DNA of 64,000 nucleotides from Melieria omissa (lineage: Eukaryota > Arthropoda > Insecta > Diptera > Ulidiidae): NCBI GenBank assembly GCA_963971225.1, contig OZ020269.1, positions 34,555,264 to 34,619,263 of the forward strand. Direction: 5' to 3'. Numbering within the stretch: the first letter of the stretch is position 1; the number at the start of each line of letters is the position of its first letter. Positions 26,402 through 38,133 of this stretch are shown here, one piece after another. The notes beneath the pieces were generated by a model. That model ran no database searches. It was given only the letters and a program-made list of their open reading frames with translations, and had not been told where the DNA came from. Both the position numbers and the translations under genes were made by a program.

Positions 26402-26598
26402 CTGTATAATAAAAAATTAAAAAAAGTAAAAAACAAATATAATCTGATAAAAATCTAAACAATCTGTCAATAAACTGAGGTTGAGGTCATAAAGCGTTAA
26501 ACACTTGTCTTTCAAAATTCGAGTCCCTAGTCGACCATTTTAGGTCGTAGTCATTTTTTTCAAATGTTTTTTTTTAATAGAAACGTACATCCATGCCG

Positions 26599-26952
26599 TT
26601 ATGTCTGAAATACAATTGCATTTATGTAACTGCCGTTGCTGGTTTTCTTCGTCATGCTTTCGACCCAATTTTTCACTACATTTTCCAATATGTGCGGCTC
26701 TATCTCACCGATGGCTTGTCGAATATTGGCTTTCAAGCAGTCAATCGACGCTGGATGGTCCACATAACATCTATCCTTCACGGTTCCCCACAAAAAATAG
26801 TCTAGGGGAGTCAAATCGCAGCTGCGCGGTGGCCAGTGCACATTTCTAAAATGGCTGATTACACGAGTTCTGACTGTATCAGCGACTGAACATTCACTTT
26901 GGAAGTAAAATTTCGACACTTCCCAGTGTTCGGCGAGCGAAAAGCGATCCAT
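26599..26952 (-). pseudogene. Internally deleted Tc1/mariner-type transposase
   Basis: A 118-codon minus-strand open frame fuses the N-terminus (MDRFSLAEHWEVSKFYF, start of the HTH domain) directly to the C-terminal catalytic signature WPPRSCDLTPLDYFLWG and a tail ending NAIVFQT. The fusion is in frame although the central roughly 200 residues are missing. It belongs to the insect Tc1/mariner lineage with the CDLTPLDYFLWG motif. A terminal-repeat-like end (GATGGGACACCCCCTATA) lies at about 27047-27064 upstream of the start. The partner end on the left was not found. Upstream in-frame codons extend the ORF to 26967 but add no conserved sequence. Confidence 0.8.
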
Positions 26953-29900
26953 ATTCGTTAACCGCAAATAATAAACTAATTATCTGTCAAAGAATGACGG
27001 TCGTAAGTGCTGTCAAAGTCGATTTACTAGTTCAAAATGTAACCAACAGATGGGACACCCCCTATATATACTCTCAGAATTATCACTGTTGCACGTGTGG
27101 CTTTTTAAATAAGTGCAAGGACCTTGTATGACACTTACGAGCAACTGGATTGAAACAGTTGATATGCAGACAATTATAACTTATTTCTTTTAAGTTTCTG
27201 TTGTGATCGTAATACCATATCAGAAAAATTAAAAGCAATTGAAATTTTTTTTATTCGACATTAAATGGATCAGCATTTGGACCCATCTAAAATATCCTCG
27301 GACTTGTAATTCAACAAAGAAAGTTTTTCAACAACATATTTTTTTTTTTATTTTGATTCAAAATACATGGTCTGTCGTGAAACAAAATATCAGTCAAATA
27401 TCTGCTTTGGCTTTTCAGAAAAAGATAATTTTTAATGAAATTTTCTCAAGTTTTCTCGAAATGCGATACCATCACAATTTTTCTAGCGATTTTTCACTTT
27501 CTTATTGCGTTTGACGAATGTAAATATGTGGTTCCATATGTGAAAAACCTCCTTTTTTACTTGTAAAATGTCATTGCAATGACAGCTGCATGATGACAGT
27601 TAACCTGTACCAATTACAAATTTGAATTGTGATTATATTCAAATCTCCTGCACATCTTTACTTAACAAACACAACGTTGGCAAACAAAAAAGACAAAAGG
27701 ACAATGAATATATTTAATCTTTAAAATTACATTTTCCAAGAACTTTTCTTAATACAATATTCCAAGAACGTTTTCGATGATGATCTATATACATGAGAAA
27801 TATTGTAAAAGCGACACACTGTGCTTTATAATTCTTCGAATTTTTACCCCGCGAACTCCTTCGAACTACTTAAAATAAATGCAAGAAAACACATAACGTT
27901 AAATTTTTAAGAAAATATTTCAGTTTTATGACAAAATTGAGCAAAGACAATTGAATCACGAGGACCCTTAAAAGCGTTCATAATGCACTAACTAAAGCGC
28001 TGACCTTGTTGTTGCTTCATTAATGAGTTTATTTTTATACACGCACACATACTTTCAAGCACATTAAGTTAATTACTTTTAATTTGGTTGTTAATAAACC
28101 ACATCGGTCCCATGGCAAACATCAGCGCAAATTGAATCAATATGTATAATAGAGACATTTTAACTGTTTTTCAACAATCCAGTGCCCAACTTCATATACA
28201 CACATACACATACTCATCTACAATACATAATCCAATCCGTGGCTGTGGTATTGCCAACAAGCACTTCATTAACAGCTCATGGACACGTTGTAGGCATTTA
28301 TTATTATTATGGGGGCCTAAAATCAATTAAGCGCAACGCGGTGCAAAAATAAAAATCAATTAAAAATGGCTACCGTAGGTGTAGATCCAGTCGCACACAC
28401 GCAGAGGGACAGAACTATAAAAAAAAACAGATAATGGCATGGAAACGCGCAAAATTAATCGAATTACTTGCGTTTTAATGAGTCATAACAACAAAAAAAA
28501 ATATGAGAAATTGAATTCCAACATGAGCAGAAATTTTGCAGAATTGTCAGAAGGTGGCAGCGGGACGAGAGGGTTGCCACACGGCATGAAAAGTGCACAA
28601 TCACAGTAGTTTGTCGAGAGAGGCCGACAAATTAAAATGCTTACCTTTTGCTAATAACCTCATTCAAGTCGGTAATGGCCAGCCACAAGCGGCTGCCAAC
28701 TGCAAATTAAAGCGCGCACGCTCAGGTGCCGCTCCGGCTGAGCGGAGCGCGAGGGGACCGCTTTGCCGGCAATGTGTTATTGGGCGCGCGCGTGCACTCC
28801 AGACGCAAGCTGTCAAAAAGCATTTAAAATGACAGCTTAAGGATGTAAAGTGCTGGCGTGAAGCCACTGGCGGTGCGCGTCCATTAGCTGCACTGGAGAG
28901 TGGAGGGATAACTGCGAATATCGGCACTGCCGCATGTTTGCCTAAATTAATTCGCGCACTGAAACTTGCCGCCAACCAATGTTGGAGTCAAAAGAAGTGT
29001 CCATAGGGAGCGCCGCAAGGGGACGTATAGACGTGCGGATGTGTGCTGCCGCCAACACTTTCCCAGCGGCTAATTGGCCAGCTGTGGTGCGCGCATCTCT
29101 GGCAGCAGAGCATCCTCGCCGAACGGCAGCAAACAGCATTGGTCGGCACGGCGCTCGGACGCACAGCAGCAAACGATTTTTGGGACGTCCACAAATCGAC
29201 TGCTACGCAACCGGCGCACAAATGCACTCTAAAGTGGCATTATAAGAACATCATTAAGATCAAGATAAATGCATTGCATTGATCAGCTGACGCGGCATTA
29301 AATTGAGCGCAATAACGTTAATGAATTTGAATGTCCCAGCAGCGACTGCGGCTCTGGGGCTCTGAGTGGAAGTGCGCCGAGAAAATCCTTGTCATGATTG
29401 ACAGTTCGCTTGAGGCTTGTTTTGACTTTTGATATTGTAAGCAGTTTTGTGTCTAAACTGGCATTATTCGTTCCCCGCGCTCGCGCCGTGTTCTTTTTTG
29501 GTGTTCTTCAAGTTGGCGGCGAGTGAAAAGCCGCATTGCCCCATTCAGCGAGCCAAAGTGCATTGATCTCCGATGCCGCAACCGCAGTGCCGCTAAAATA
29601 TGTATTTGTTCGTTTCTTCGGTAATCGAAATTTATACGCCCCGCATGCGGTCGCACAGCCAACTAACTACTGCGCGCTTCCATAATTAACAAATTCGAGA
29701 AAACACCCAGCTATTTCACCACCTCCGGTCGAGCCGTTGTCTGACGGCAAATTTGGTAGCTCACCTGGAAGCTTAACCCAGATATTGAAAGCTTCAAACG
29801 CGCAGCCGACCTGACCCCTCGCAACTTAATTCAAATTCAAATTCACTGCATTACTACAGCACCAACCACGGACGATGGGCGAAACTAATTGGCAGAAGCC

Positions 29901-31446
29901 CACACCGATCGTAAAACAATTAACCATCGATTGGCTAACTCAATTAGTGAGCTGGAAGCCCGATCGGCAGCCAAAGAGAGAACAAAGAGAACGGTAAAAG
30001 TCAGCTTGAGCGCGCCGAAAATTAATGAATTGATCGACAGCTCAATTTGTCGAGGCAGCTGGCCAGCGCTGGCATTCGTTGCGGCAATTAAAAGCGTCAG
30101 TTACTCACTCCACTTACAATACAATTTCTGGAGATGGCGAGCAGAGATCAATGGAATATAACAAATCGTAATTAACATCCATTATTGCTTTCGAGCCAGA
30201 AAGTTCAAAAACATCTCAATTGCTTACTTCAAGTGGTACGAGCAGTCAAAAGGCTACTGTCAAGGAAAAATACTCTTCAAGTAATAACTGCAGCCATCTG
30301 CCACGCTTTTTTTTGGCCGCAATTACCGCAGACATTTTTACATTTCTAAAAAGGTTTGCGCCTCACTCACTTTGTGGCTTTCTTGATCTAATCTCGAGAA
30401 ACGATCTCAAGATCTGAGATCGCTAAACAACTCAGACAATCTAGCAGGTCCTGAAGCAGGCGAATTGCTCCGCTTAACAACAAACCATAAAAACAATGTT
30501 TGCAACGCCCTCATCCAGCAAATTGACGCTAATCGCGTCAAAATCATGATTTGACGGATTTTCTCATTTCTTCTCGCATTGTTCTCGCACCGATGCCCAT
30601 TTCCACGGCCGAAGTGTTGGCGCAGCGCTTATCGCCGCTGCGTGCAACAAGTGTTGGCTGCGCAAGCAAATCGCTCCGCCGTATGGGCACTCTGGCACAC
30701 GAAAGTGACAGTAAGACAGTAATTCCGTTCGGTCTTGCGATTAGGGTTCACGTTCACTCGTTGGTTCGTGGGTTCGAGCGGCTGCACAAAAGGAAGAAGC
30801 ATTTCGCTTATGTTCATAATGAATGCTGCGGCGACGGCGACATGCTTAATTGAAATGTTATTAGGGATTAATGTGAAATGTCATGGTCTTTATTGGGATC
30901 GGCAATTAGCGAGAAGGAAATGGGAGGAGAAGAAAATATGGGTTTTGACAGCTGATCTGCATTGGAGCACTTCAATTAGTCATTTGATGGCAGAGTGACG
31001 CGGATGTTTGCCTTAATTTCCTTCAACAGGGCATATAACGCGTGTTGCGTGGGTATATCTATTAATTACATATGTATTAGGCGTTCACAAGCCAAATCAA
31101 TAAGTTGATGAATTTCTTGTTGTTAATGGCTGAAATATATGTACATATTTTAATGATTACTTGTTCAAGTAAAAATTCAGTTCGATTGCGTCAAATTTTG
31201 AATGTTAACTTCTCGTGTTAAAATTACACATTATGTTATTTTGTTACATATAGGGGAATTCTTTGTAAGGGCCACCCCTGCTCGATTTATACGGTCCAGC
31301 AATCCAAGTAACAAAATTCCTACCGTCAATAAAGACACATAATATGTATCTTTAATAATAACATATTATGTTTGCAATTCAATTGCAATGTGTTTTTTGA
31401 GAGAACAGACGCTGGGTAAAAAGTGTCAAATTTGGTTACGAAAAAT

Positions 31447-31603
31447 CAGTGGCGGATCCAGGGGGGTGTTTTGGGGGTCGAAACCCCCCGAAATATTTGG
31501 ATCGACTATAAAACTACATACAAATTAAAAAGAATTTTATAAATATTAAAGAATTACTTTTTAAACAACCCCCCGAAATATTTTTCTGGATCCGCGCTCC
31601 ACC
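31447..31603. mobile_element. hAT-like MITE, copy A
   Basis: It begins CAGTGGCGGATCCAGGGG and ends in a diverged inverse ('tctggatccgcgctcc'). It shares the body 'cgaaaccccccgaaatatt', 'actacatacaaattaaaa' and a second cccccc/aaatatttttctg segment with the copy at 40310-40475. It is non-coding. The target duplication is not clear here. Confidence 0.65.
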
Positions 31604-32595
31604 TCTCTTTTTTCATTGTTTTGTGGTCCTTTATCGGTAAAATGACTTTTTATTGCTCGGAATCGTCATTAAAATTAATTTAAAGCGTTCGTAGTCAAAT
31701 TTTCTCTAATCCGATCATGAGGAATACATAATTCAGTTCAGTTTTATTTATTAATTTCCATATAATTACAGTTTTATGCGTTACCCTTCAATTTGCATTT
31801 TGCTTTCGGTCATTTTCTATTCAATTCAAATTAAATTCAATAATCTTTTATAAATTTTTTCGTTTTTAGCAATTTTTTTAGTGGCACTTTACATAAAAAA
31901 ATGCTAGGTTTTCGATTTTTAACACTTTGGGAAATTGCCTTTAAAATTCGTATTTACGAACATTTCAGGGGGTTTTGGACCCTCACCCCTTCCCCCCTAA
32001 GTGCGTTACTGCACAGTATCACCTCAGTAATGCAGTTGTTGAATTTGACTGCTTTTTCGAAAGTCTTAATTCTTGACGACAACGAAGGCATTCGAGAGCC
32101 ATTTTATGATGTATGTAGTGTTAAGGAAGATCCGAATGAACCAATTCGTTCACTTCGTGGCAATAACTGAATCAGAATGGCCATTTAACAATTACTAACA
32201 GTTAACCTTCACTCTGTGCTTGGGGTATACAGTTCCCCACGACGACATAAAACATGAAATTGTAAAGGTTTTTAATTCTAAACGATATATTTATACTTAT
32301 ATCGTTGGAAAGGTATTGATGAGAAGAATCTAAAAACATAAACAAATATTTTAGTTAAAGTATGATTAGGAAGATATAGCCAAAAAAAGCACACAAACTG
32401 TTTGTTGTGCTTTGGGGAATAAATGACCCCGTTTCTTTTACCAATATATTTTGTATGCAAAACTTATCCAAGTTCTGAACCACTCAATTTCTAAATCACG
32501 AGCACACTCACCGGTGGAATAACTAATTCAAAGACGGTGTGCAAATAAATAACATAAAGATACTAATACAAAAAAACAAACAACAACAACATTAA

Positions 32596-33363
32596 CCCTC
32601 AATCGCCCACCCTGAGTCCAGGGGACTCACTCCGAACTTTAATAAGTTGGTACACGTTGTGTTTTTATGTTTCGGCGCCCAGCTTTCGTATACCTTCCTA
32701 AAGGGTCGCTCTGAACGCGAAGACGATCGGAAGTTAGCGCACTACAATTACAAGGCTGAGTTTTGGCACAGAGTGCGTCCCAGGGCCTCAGGGTGGTGTT
32801 TTGTGTTACAAAAATTGTACTTGTAATTTTTTTAAAATCGTGTTAATTTAAATTTAGGATGCCAAAAATGGCCGCGAAAAGTTTAATAATTGAGAGTGTT
32901 AACCCTTTGAGAAGTTTTGCTACTAACAATTTGCCTTAGTTGTGCTGGAAAAGTATGTGAGGTATGTACACAACATATGAAATTCAACCTGATGCACGTT
33001 TTCTTATTTTATATAATGAAGTATTAGTTTAAGTTTTTTTTCTGAACAGTTATTTAATTTTTAGGTTGTTTATGTAAAAAGAATTGTTTTTGTTAATTTA
33101 TTTATAACATTTATTTTTATAAAATGCTTAGTGTATGTTTTTTAGAGTATGTTTTTTTCTGTCAATTAAAAGGTGAATGTTTATTTGAGTTATGCAAAAA
33201 AATGGAATGATATCTGTAACAAGAGATCTTAATGTGTCCTACAAAAATATAAAAAACCATAAAAATTTTATAGATGTTGCGTTATATCGTAAACAAAAGT
33301 TTTGAGTCCCGGGGACTCAGGGTGGGTAGATACGTGATTTTAATAGGGGTGGGTGATTGAGGG
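32596..33363. mobile_element. piggyBac-like MITE (inner)
   Basis: TTAA on both sides (32592-32595, 33364-33367). The ends are CCCTCAATCGCCCACCC and, inverted, CCCTCAATCACCCACCC. A subterminal palindromic module, CCTGAGTCC.GGGACTCA, occurs near each end in opposite orientation. The 768-bp interior is AT-rich with no transposase. It is inserted within the outer element 32206-34069. Confidence 0.8.
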
Positions 33364-33382
33364 TTAATAATATGTCATACTA

Positions 33383-33933
33383 TAGGGTGTTTTTTTTAGA
33401 GGTATAGAATTTCGAATTGAAATAAAACACAAGAAAATCGTTTTAATGTCCATCAATTTGGCTTTATTGGAAGGATAATTTTATGCCATTAATGTTTAAA
33501 TATGATTTCGGGCATGTGGCCGCCGCGGCTGGCTCGAATAAAGCCAATTCTACAGGTCCAATTTTCAGTTGATGGACAAAGCTCCAATTGCTGTGCACGG
33601 TGGCGAATCGATTCATTCGGGTCATCTTCAACATTTTGCTCTACAGCGGCAATTGTTTCTTCGGTGCGCACTGTGCGACGTCTCTGCGGATGCGTATTAT
33701 CACATAGAGTAAACGTAGTGCGAAAACGACCCATGGTTAACCGAATTAATTGCTCTGATGGACGATTATGTCGACCATAAAATGGACGGCTTGCGGTAAA
33801 CTTCGCGAACTGAACCATTATTTTCGAAATAAATTTGCACGATTTGTAAGCGTTGTTCTTTTGTCAACCTGTTCATGATGAAATGGCAAACCAAACTGAA
33901 CATAAATGACAAACCTCTAAAAAAAACACCCTA
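33383..33933 (-). mobile_element. Tc1/mariner deletion derivative with perfect TIRs
   Basis: The terminal inverted repeats (TAGGGTGTTTTTTTTAGAGG and its exact inverse) are bounded by TA. The minus strand carries a rearranged transposase. It begins MNRLTKEQRLQIVQIYF at 33876 (HTH start), shifts frame near 33806, continues as PFYGRHNRPSEQ and a RTEETIAAVEQ segment to CPST, then jumps to the C-terminal GFIRASRGGHMPEIIFKH ending at 33489. The whole catalytic core is missing. It is the same broad lineage as the fossils at 26599 and 54690. It lies only 15 bases from the inner piggyBac MITE's TTAA. Confidence 0.85.
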
Positions 33934-36329
33934 TATAATGATAATACAATTATTTCCCAAAAAACTATTATTTTACTTATTCCCATACAAACTATACTGG
34001 TTCAAAAATGGGGAACTCAGTTCCCCATTGCACGGGATTGGGGTGTAAAAACCATGCACAGAGTGAAGGTTAAGCACGGTTTTTACGTCAAAATTTGGCC
34101 GAGCGATAAGTAAAACTTAATGTAAATTTTCGCGTTGAGTTTGTTTGAAACTTATGTTTAAGAATGGATGTTTAACTCACGTCATTCAAACCAAAATTCG
34201 AAAATTTAGCCGGTCTGAATATAAATCCAAACAGCTTTGGTACAACTACAGCCGAAAACTAGTGTGTGGAGTATTTTTGGAAATAATTCTAAGCATCTTT
34301 TGAAGTCGCCGGTTTTTAACAACTAACCCATTTCCACTCAACACCTTCAACTCCTCATAGCAACTGATTAAAGTCAAAGCATGTCAACCTAGTTGATTTA
34401 ATAAAATTTCCATCAGCGTCAATCAAACCAAACAAAAAAAAAACAACAACGGTAATAAATTACATTTGCCACTGTTAATTATGCTTTCAAATGCAACGCT
34501 AAAAGCTAAAAGACGACCAAAAAATCAATCAAAAAATTAATTCACATTTCACATTGAATTACCGCAGTCTGGGAGACCACGAAAGCGGCAAAGTCAAAGG
34601 CGGCAGGAACTCGAAAACCTCAACCTAATCGTGACTAAAAATTGCATTTAAACACATCAAAACGCAATTACTCACCGCTGCGTAATTACACATTTTTCAA
34701 CGACTAATTGGGTGCTCTCTCGCCTTCGGCACCTTCCCGTCTTCGGCCGCTTGCTGATTACACATACCGCCGGCCGGCCATTACACAACGCAGCGCCAGG
34801 AAGCAAATCCGTTTTCGAATCGGTTGCAAACTGCAAAAAGTCATTGCAGCGCACTCGGCCTGCTGGAATCCTTGAATGCACCACCCCCACCGTATCATTA
34901 TCGCCACCCACACGTACTTAGTGCGCTCCCACGGCGCCGTGCCACGTTTTCGCCGGCCCACTCGTTCCATAGCCGGCTCGCGCTCGCTGGCAGCTCGACT
35001 AGGCGACTAATGACTTCCTTGCATGTCGCATGATATTTTCCCTCAGCAAACAGCAATGTAGTTATTGTAGTTGTTGGTGTTGTTGTTGCTTTAGTAGTTG
35101 CCCAATGAGTTAGCAACCCAGTCACGTCTCACGGCCGCGCGTCCACGACGAGCATTAAAAACACAAGCGGCGTTTAAGAATTTTTATTGCGGCACATTGT
35201 AAATATGACGCGGCTAATTGAATGCCGTTTATTGCAATACGCGCAAAGGAGCCGAAGCATGTGTGCACCACGGGTCGGCCGACAGTGTTGCCGCGTTGTT
35301 TTGGTGGGTGGCGTGGCGTGGCGGGCCGGATCGTTGTTTTGCAGAGTGATTTGGTGATTTGTGGGTGGGCCTCTTGCGATGTTAAGTAACATATGATTAG
35401 TGGCACATATTGCGCCTTTCGGTCTGTCAACGGCGGTGTGAGTTGGGCAGAGGCCGCCGGTTTGCGGGGAGTCATTTGTGGTGAACACCTAATTAAATTG
35501 TAATTACCAGTTCGACGGTAAGTGTTGTCGTAAATTGAAATTCAAAGTTATTTAAATGATTGGTTTTGGGGGTGGGGCCAAAGGGAAAGTCATGCGGACA
35601 GGAACCGGAGAGCGTAAGCGAGGCTAATGAAACTCACTCAAATGAGGCTGGGAATATTTCAGTTTAGCTTTCAAATATATTTAAATTCCATGCCATTCAC
35701 CGCCTGCACTGGAATGGTAATGTGCCCGAGTATATTGAAAAGCAGGTGCCTCTTGGCACTTGGACTGTAGGCTATAATGTTTATAAGAGATGTGGTGACA
35801 TACCATATTAATTGCGATTTTTTGCTACAGTTAATACTTTTCAACTGCCACTCGCGGGACTTAAGATCATGGAATACATTTCGTATTTCCCGTTGCAGAA
35901 GAAGTAGTTATTTCTTGAATGAACCGCTCAACCGCTGTTTAAGACACGTGAATGAGTTTGGTTGTCAGTTGGATTTATTCTCAGAAAGAAGAGATAGTTT
36001 TAAGGCTAAATTAATTGCATTGCTGTCTAGTCAATATTGCTTATAACTAATGACTTCTATTTAAAATAACTTAATTCTAGTAATCTTTATGTGTAAAAAC
36101 CAATGGTTGAATACATAAAAAATAAGTAAATAAATTCAGTGATTTGTATTTCATACGTTATACATTTAAATGTTTTATTTAATTCTAGAAAGGAATGTAT
36201 ATTATTAGATAAAAAAATGTATTGTACATGTTATGTTTTTAATTGAGAAAAGAAAAAAGAAGTAACAAAAAACAAATACATAAAAGGTTTTACGATTCAT
36301 TACAACCGGTGAAAATGTGAACTGTTGAG

Positions 36330-36386
36330 TAATACCACAGAACAAACAGTATGCGCCTTCTGTATACTGTTTATTCTGTGGTAATA
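36330..36386. other. Near-perfect short hairpin in Rx intron 2
   Basis: The arms 36330-36352 (containing ACCACAGAACAAACAGTAT) and 36364-36386 (ATACTGTTTATTCTGTGGT) pair almost completely across an 11-base loop, with one mismatch inside (C opposite A) and one near the base. It lies 283 bases upstream of exon 3 on the Rx strand. It could be a tiny fold-back element, a miRNA-like precursor or a chance palindrome. The loop and total length are short for a typical insect pre-miRNA. Confidence 0.5.
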
Positions 36387-36668
36387 CAAAATAGTCTATA
36401 AAATTAATTTTCCATCATCTTAAAATTGTTTTGGTAGTTTACATTCTTACTTAGCTTTCGTTTGAAAATGTGGATAAAACAGTAAAAAATAAAAAGCTAG
36501 TGTGTCACTGTCATCTAAAGTGACATTTTTTGTTCCTTGCGCAGGGAATGAACAAGTATATTTGATAGGCTATTTGATCCCTATACATATTTACTTCCTT
36601 TATCGTCATCTTCATAGTGGTCATCGAAAAAACGTATTAAGTTCTTTTCAATTTGTTTTTTCTCGCAG

Positions 36669-38024
36669 CGGATGATGACGCAACCGATCTACGGTGCAAC
36701 ATGTCGCTGGCACATCTGCGCAACATGGACAACCACATGGCGTCGATGCTGCAGCAATCACACAAGAGCAGTCCTTTCCCCTGCATCCAGTCGCCAACCG
36801 GTCACCATCATCATGCCGCCGCATTGCACATGTCCACACCACCCCCGCCGCCCCCACATCCCGCCAACCATCATCCGCACCAGCACCAGCACTTGAACTA
36901 CCACAGCGCCATCATGAATTTCCCACATCAAGGTGCCGCCAGCGGCGCCAGCGTCCATTTAAACTACCCACCACTCGACGCGGCCGATGTCAGCAACGCG
37001 CGCACCAGTCCGTCCATGAGCAGCGGCGATTATCTCAATTCGATGCATCAGATGGTGGAGGCGAATCACCTGCCGTCGCTGCCGCATCACGCGCATGCGC
37101 ATCACCCGTCGCCAGCTCCGCAGCCCCCACCGCAAATTAGCAGCACTCAGCTGCCGCCGCAGTACAGCCATCAGCAGCACTTGGCCGCGCTGGCCGCACA
37201 CGCCCAGGCGCAGGCGCAAGCGCACAATGAACACAAATTTGTAAAGTCATCGGGGTCGCCGCCGTCATCGCTGGCTAATCAGCAGCAAACGGCCGCTTCA
37301 TACTTTGCGCTTGGCAGCAGCACGAACGGGGCCAATGCGCCGCACGCTCTTTGCAGCGGCGCCGGCAACATGCTCGACTATGACGAGCGTTCAATGTCCT
37401 CACTGTCGGCGAACGGCGAGATCGATGCCGGCGACGAGCTGGACGACATGAAGGAGCACGGCGAGGCTTCGACCACAATCGACGTCATATCGCCGCAATC
37501 GCCGGCGCCCTCGCCGTCATCGCCTCCGTTCAACAACACTGTGCCAACGGCAGCAGCCCTGCAATTCGGCGGCCTCAAGCGAAAGTCCTCCGTCTCGTAT
37601 TGTGATGATTTGGACGGCGAGGCGAACGAGCCGAAGGCAGCCAACGGAAGTGCCATAGACAATTATCCGCTAAAGGGTTTCGAAGGAATCCGCGCGCGCA
37701 CTCTTGAAGAGGTGCAGCAGCAGCAATCAATGAACGGCAATTGCAATAATTTGGAGCAACAACCACAGCAACAGCAGCAGCAGCAACACCAGCATCAGCA
37801 GCAACCACAGCAACATCAACACCAACACCAACACCAGCAATTTCAGCAGCGACACATGGACGAGTACCGGTTGGTGGGCGGCAGCGGGTCGGCATGCGAT
37901 CCGCAAGATCGCCTCAACGATAATGACAGTGTCGTGAATGGCAGTTGCGCCTCCAGCGAGGACCTCAATCAGACCAACTCCAGCGAGCAAGGCGAGAAGA
38001 TCACCTCGGGGAGCGATGATGAAG
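36669..38024 (+). CDS. Rx: Rx coding exon 3: low-complexity linker
   Basis: A 1356-base exon (452 codons' worth), phase 1 at both ends, covering residues 173-624. It begins DDDATDLRCNMSLAHLRNMD. It then has His/Pro-rich (residues about 222-250 and 305-345), Ala/Gln-rich (about 345-375) and Ser/Glu/Asp-rich stretches. A basic-Ser motif LKRKSSVSYCDD precedes a Gln/His tract at about residues 530-570, and the exon ends acidic (SGSDDE). The acceptor TTTTTTCTCGCAG|CG completes Ala173 from exon 2. The donor GAAG|GTGAGC leaves one base for exon 4. Reading through gives a stop 12 bases later, so splicing is required. The linker is typical of dipteran Rx, which is far longer than vertebrate RAX. Several long minus-strand frames here are composition artefacts. 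Confidence 0.92.
37740..37852 (+). repeat. Coding CAG/CAC (Gln/His) repeat in Rx exon 3
   Basis: A tract of mixed CAG, CAA, CAC and CAT codons encodes alternating Gln and His (about residues 530-567). It is a likely site of length polymorphism between individuals or species. Confidence 0.8.
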
Positions 38025-38133
38025 GTGAGCAATAGTTAGCTAACTAAGTTGACACTCTCCCAAAGCTTACTGCTCGCAATGCCTATTCCCATTCATTCAC
38101 TCGATGATTTCTCGCCTCTCCGACACTTTTCAG
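38025..38133 (+). other. Rx intron 3 (short)
   Basis: A 109-base intron, GTGAGC...CTTTTCAG, with a pyrimidine-rich 3' end. It interrupts the codon for Ala625. It is the only small intron of the gene in this window. Confidence 0.9.

Larger units (their letters stand above)
32206..34069. mobile_element. piggyBac-like MITE (outer), hosting two further insertions
   Basis: TTAA flanks both ends (32202-32205, 34070-34073). The termini are CCTTCACTCTGTGC and its exact inverse, followed inward by a ggggAACT/ACAGTTCCCC-type subterminal inverted motif. Removing the two inserts at 32596-33363 and 33383-33933 leaves about 540 bp without a transposase. TTAA duplication and CCYT-type ends are the piggyBac pattern. 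Confidence 0.75.
21759..36668 (+). other. Rx intron 2
   Basis: This 14,910-bp intron begins GTGAGT and ends TTTTTTCTCGCAG. It holds a palindromic MITE (26222-26401), a Tc1/mariner fossil (26599-26952), a hAT-like MITE (31447-31603), the nested transposon stack (32206-34069) and a hairpin near its 3' end (36330-36386). The blocks at about 22440-23480, 25190-26030, 28400-31010 and 34300-35640 are GC-richer, unique-looking and rich in AATTA/TAATT motifs. They are candidates for enhancers, but they contain no supported gene. Confidence 0.7.

Noticed and set aside
36653..38035. Long minus-strand and alternative-frame ORFs across Rx exon 3
   Set aside because: They are produced by the skewed codon composition of the His/Gln/Ala-rich linker, and exon phase and splice sites support only the + frame.
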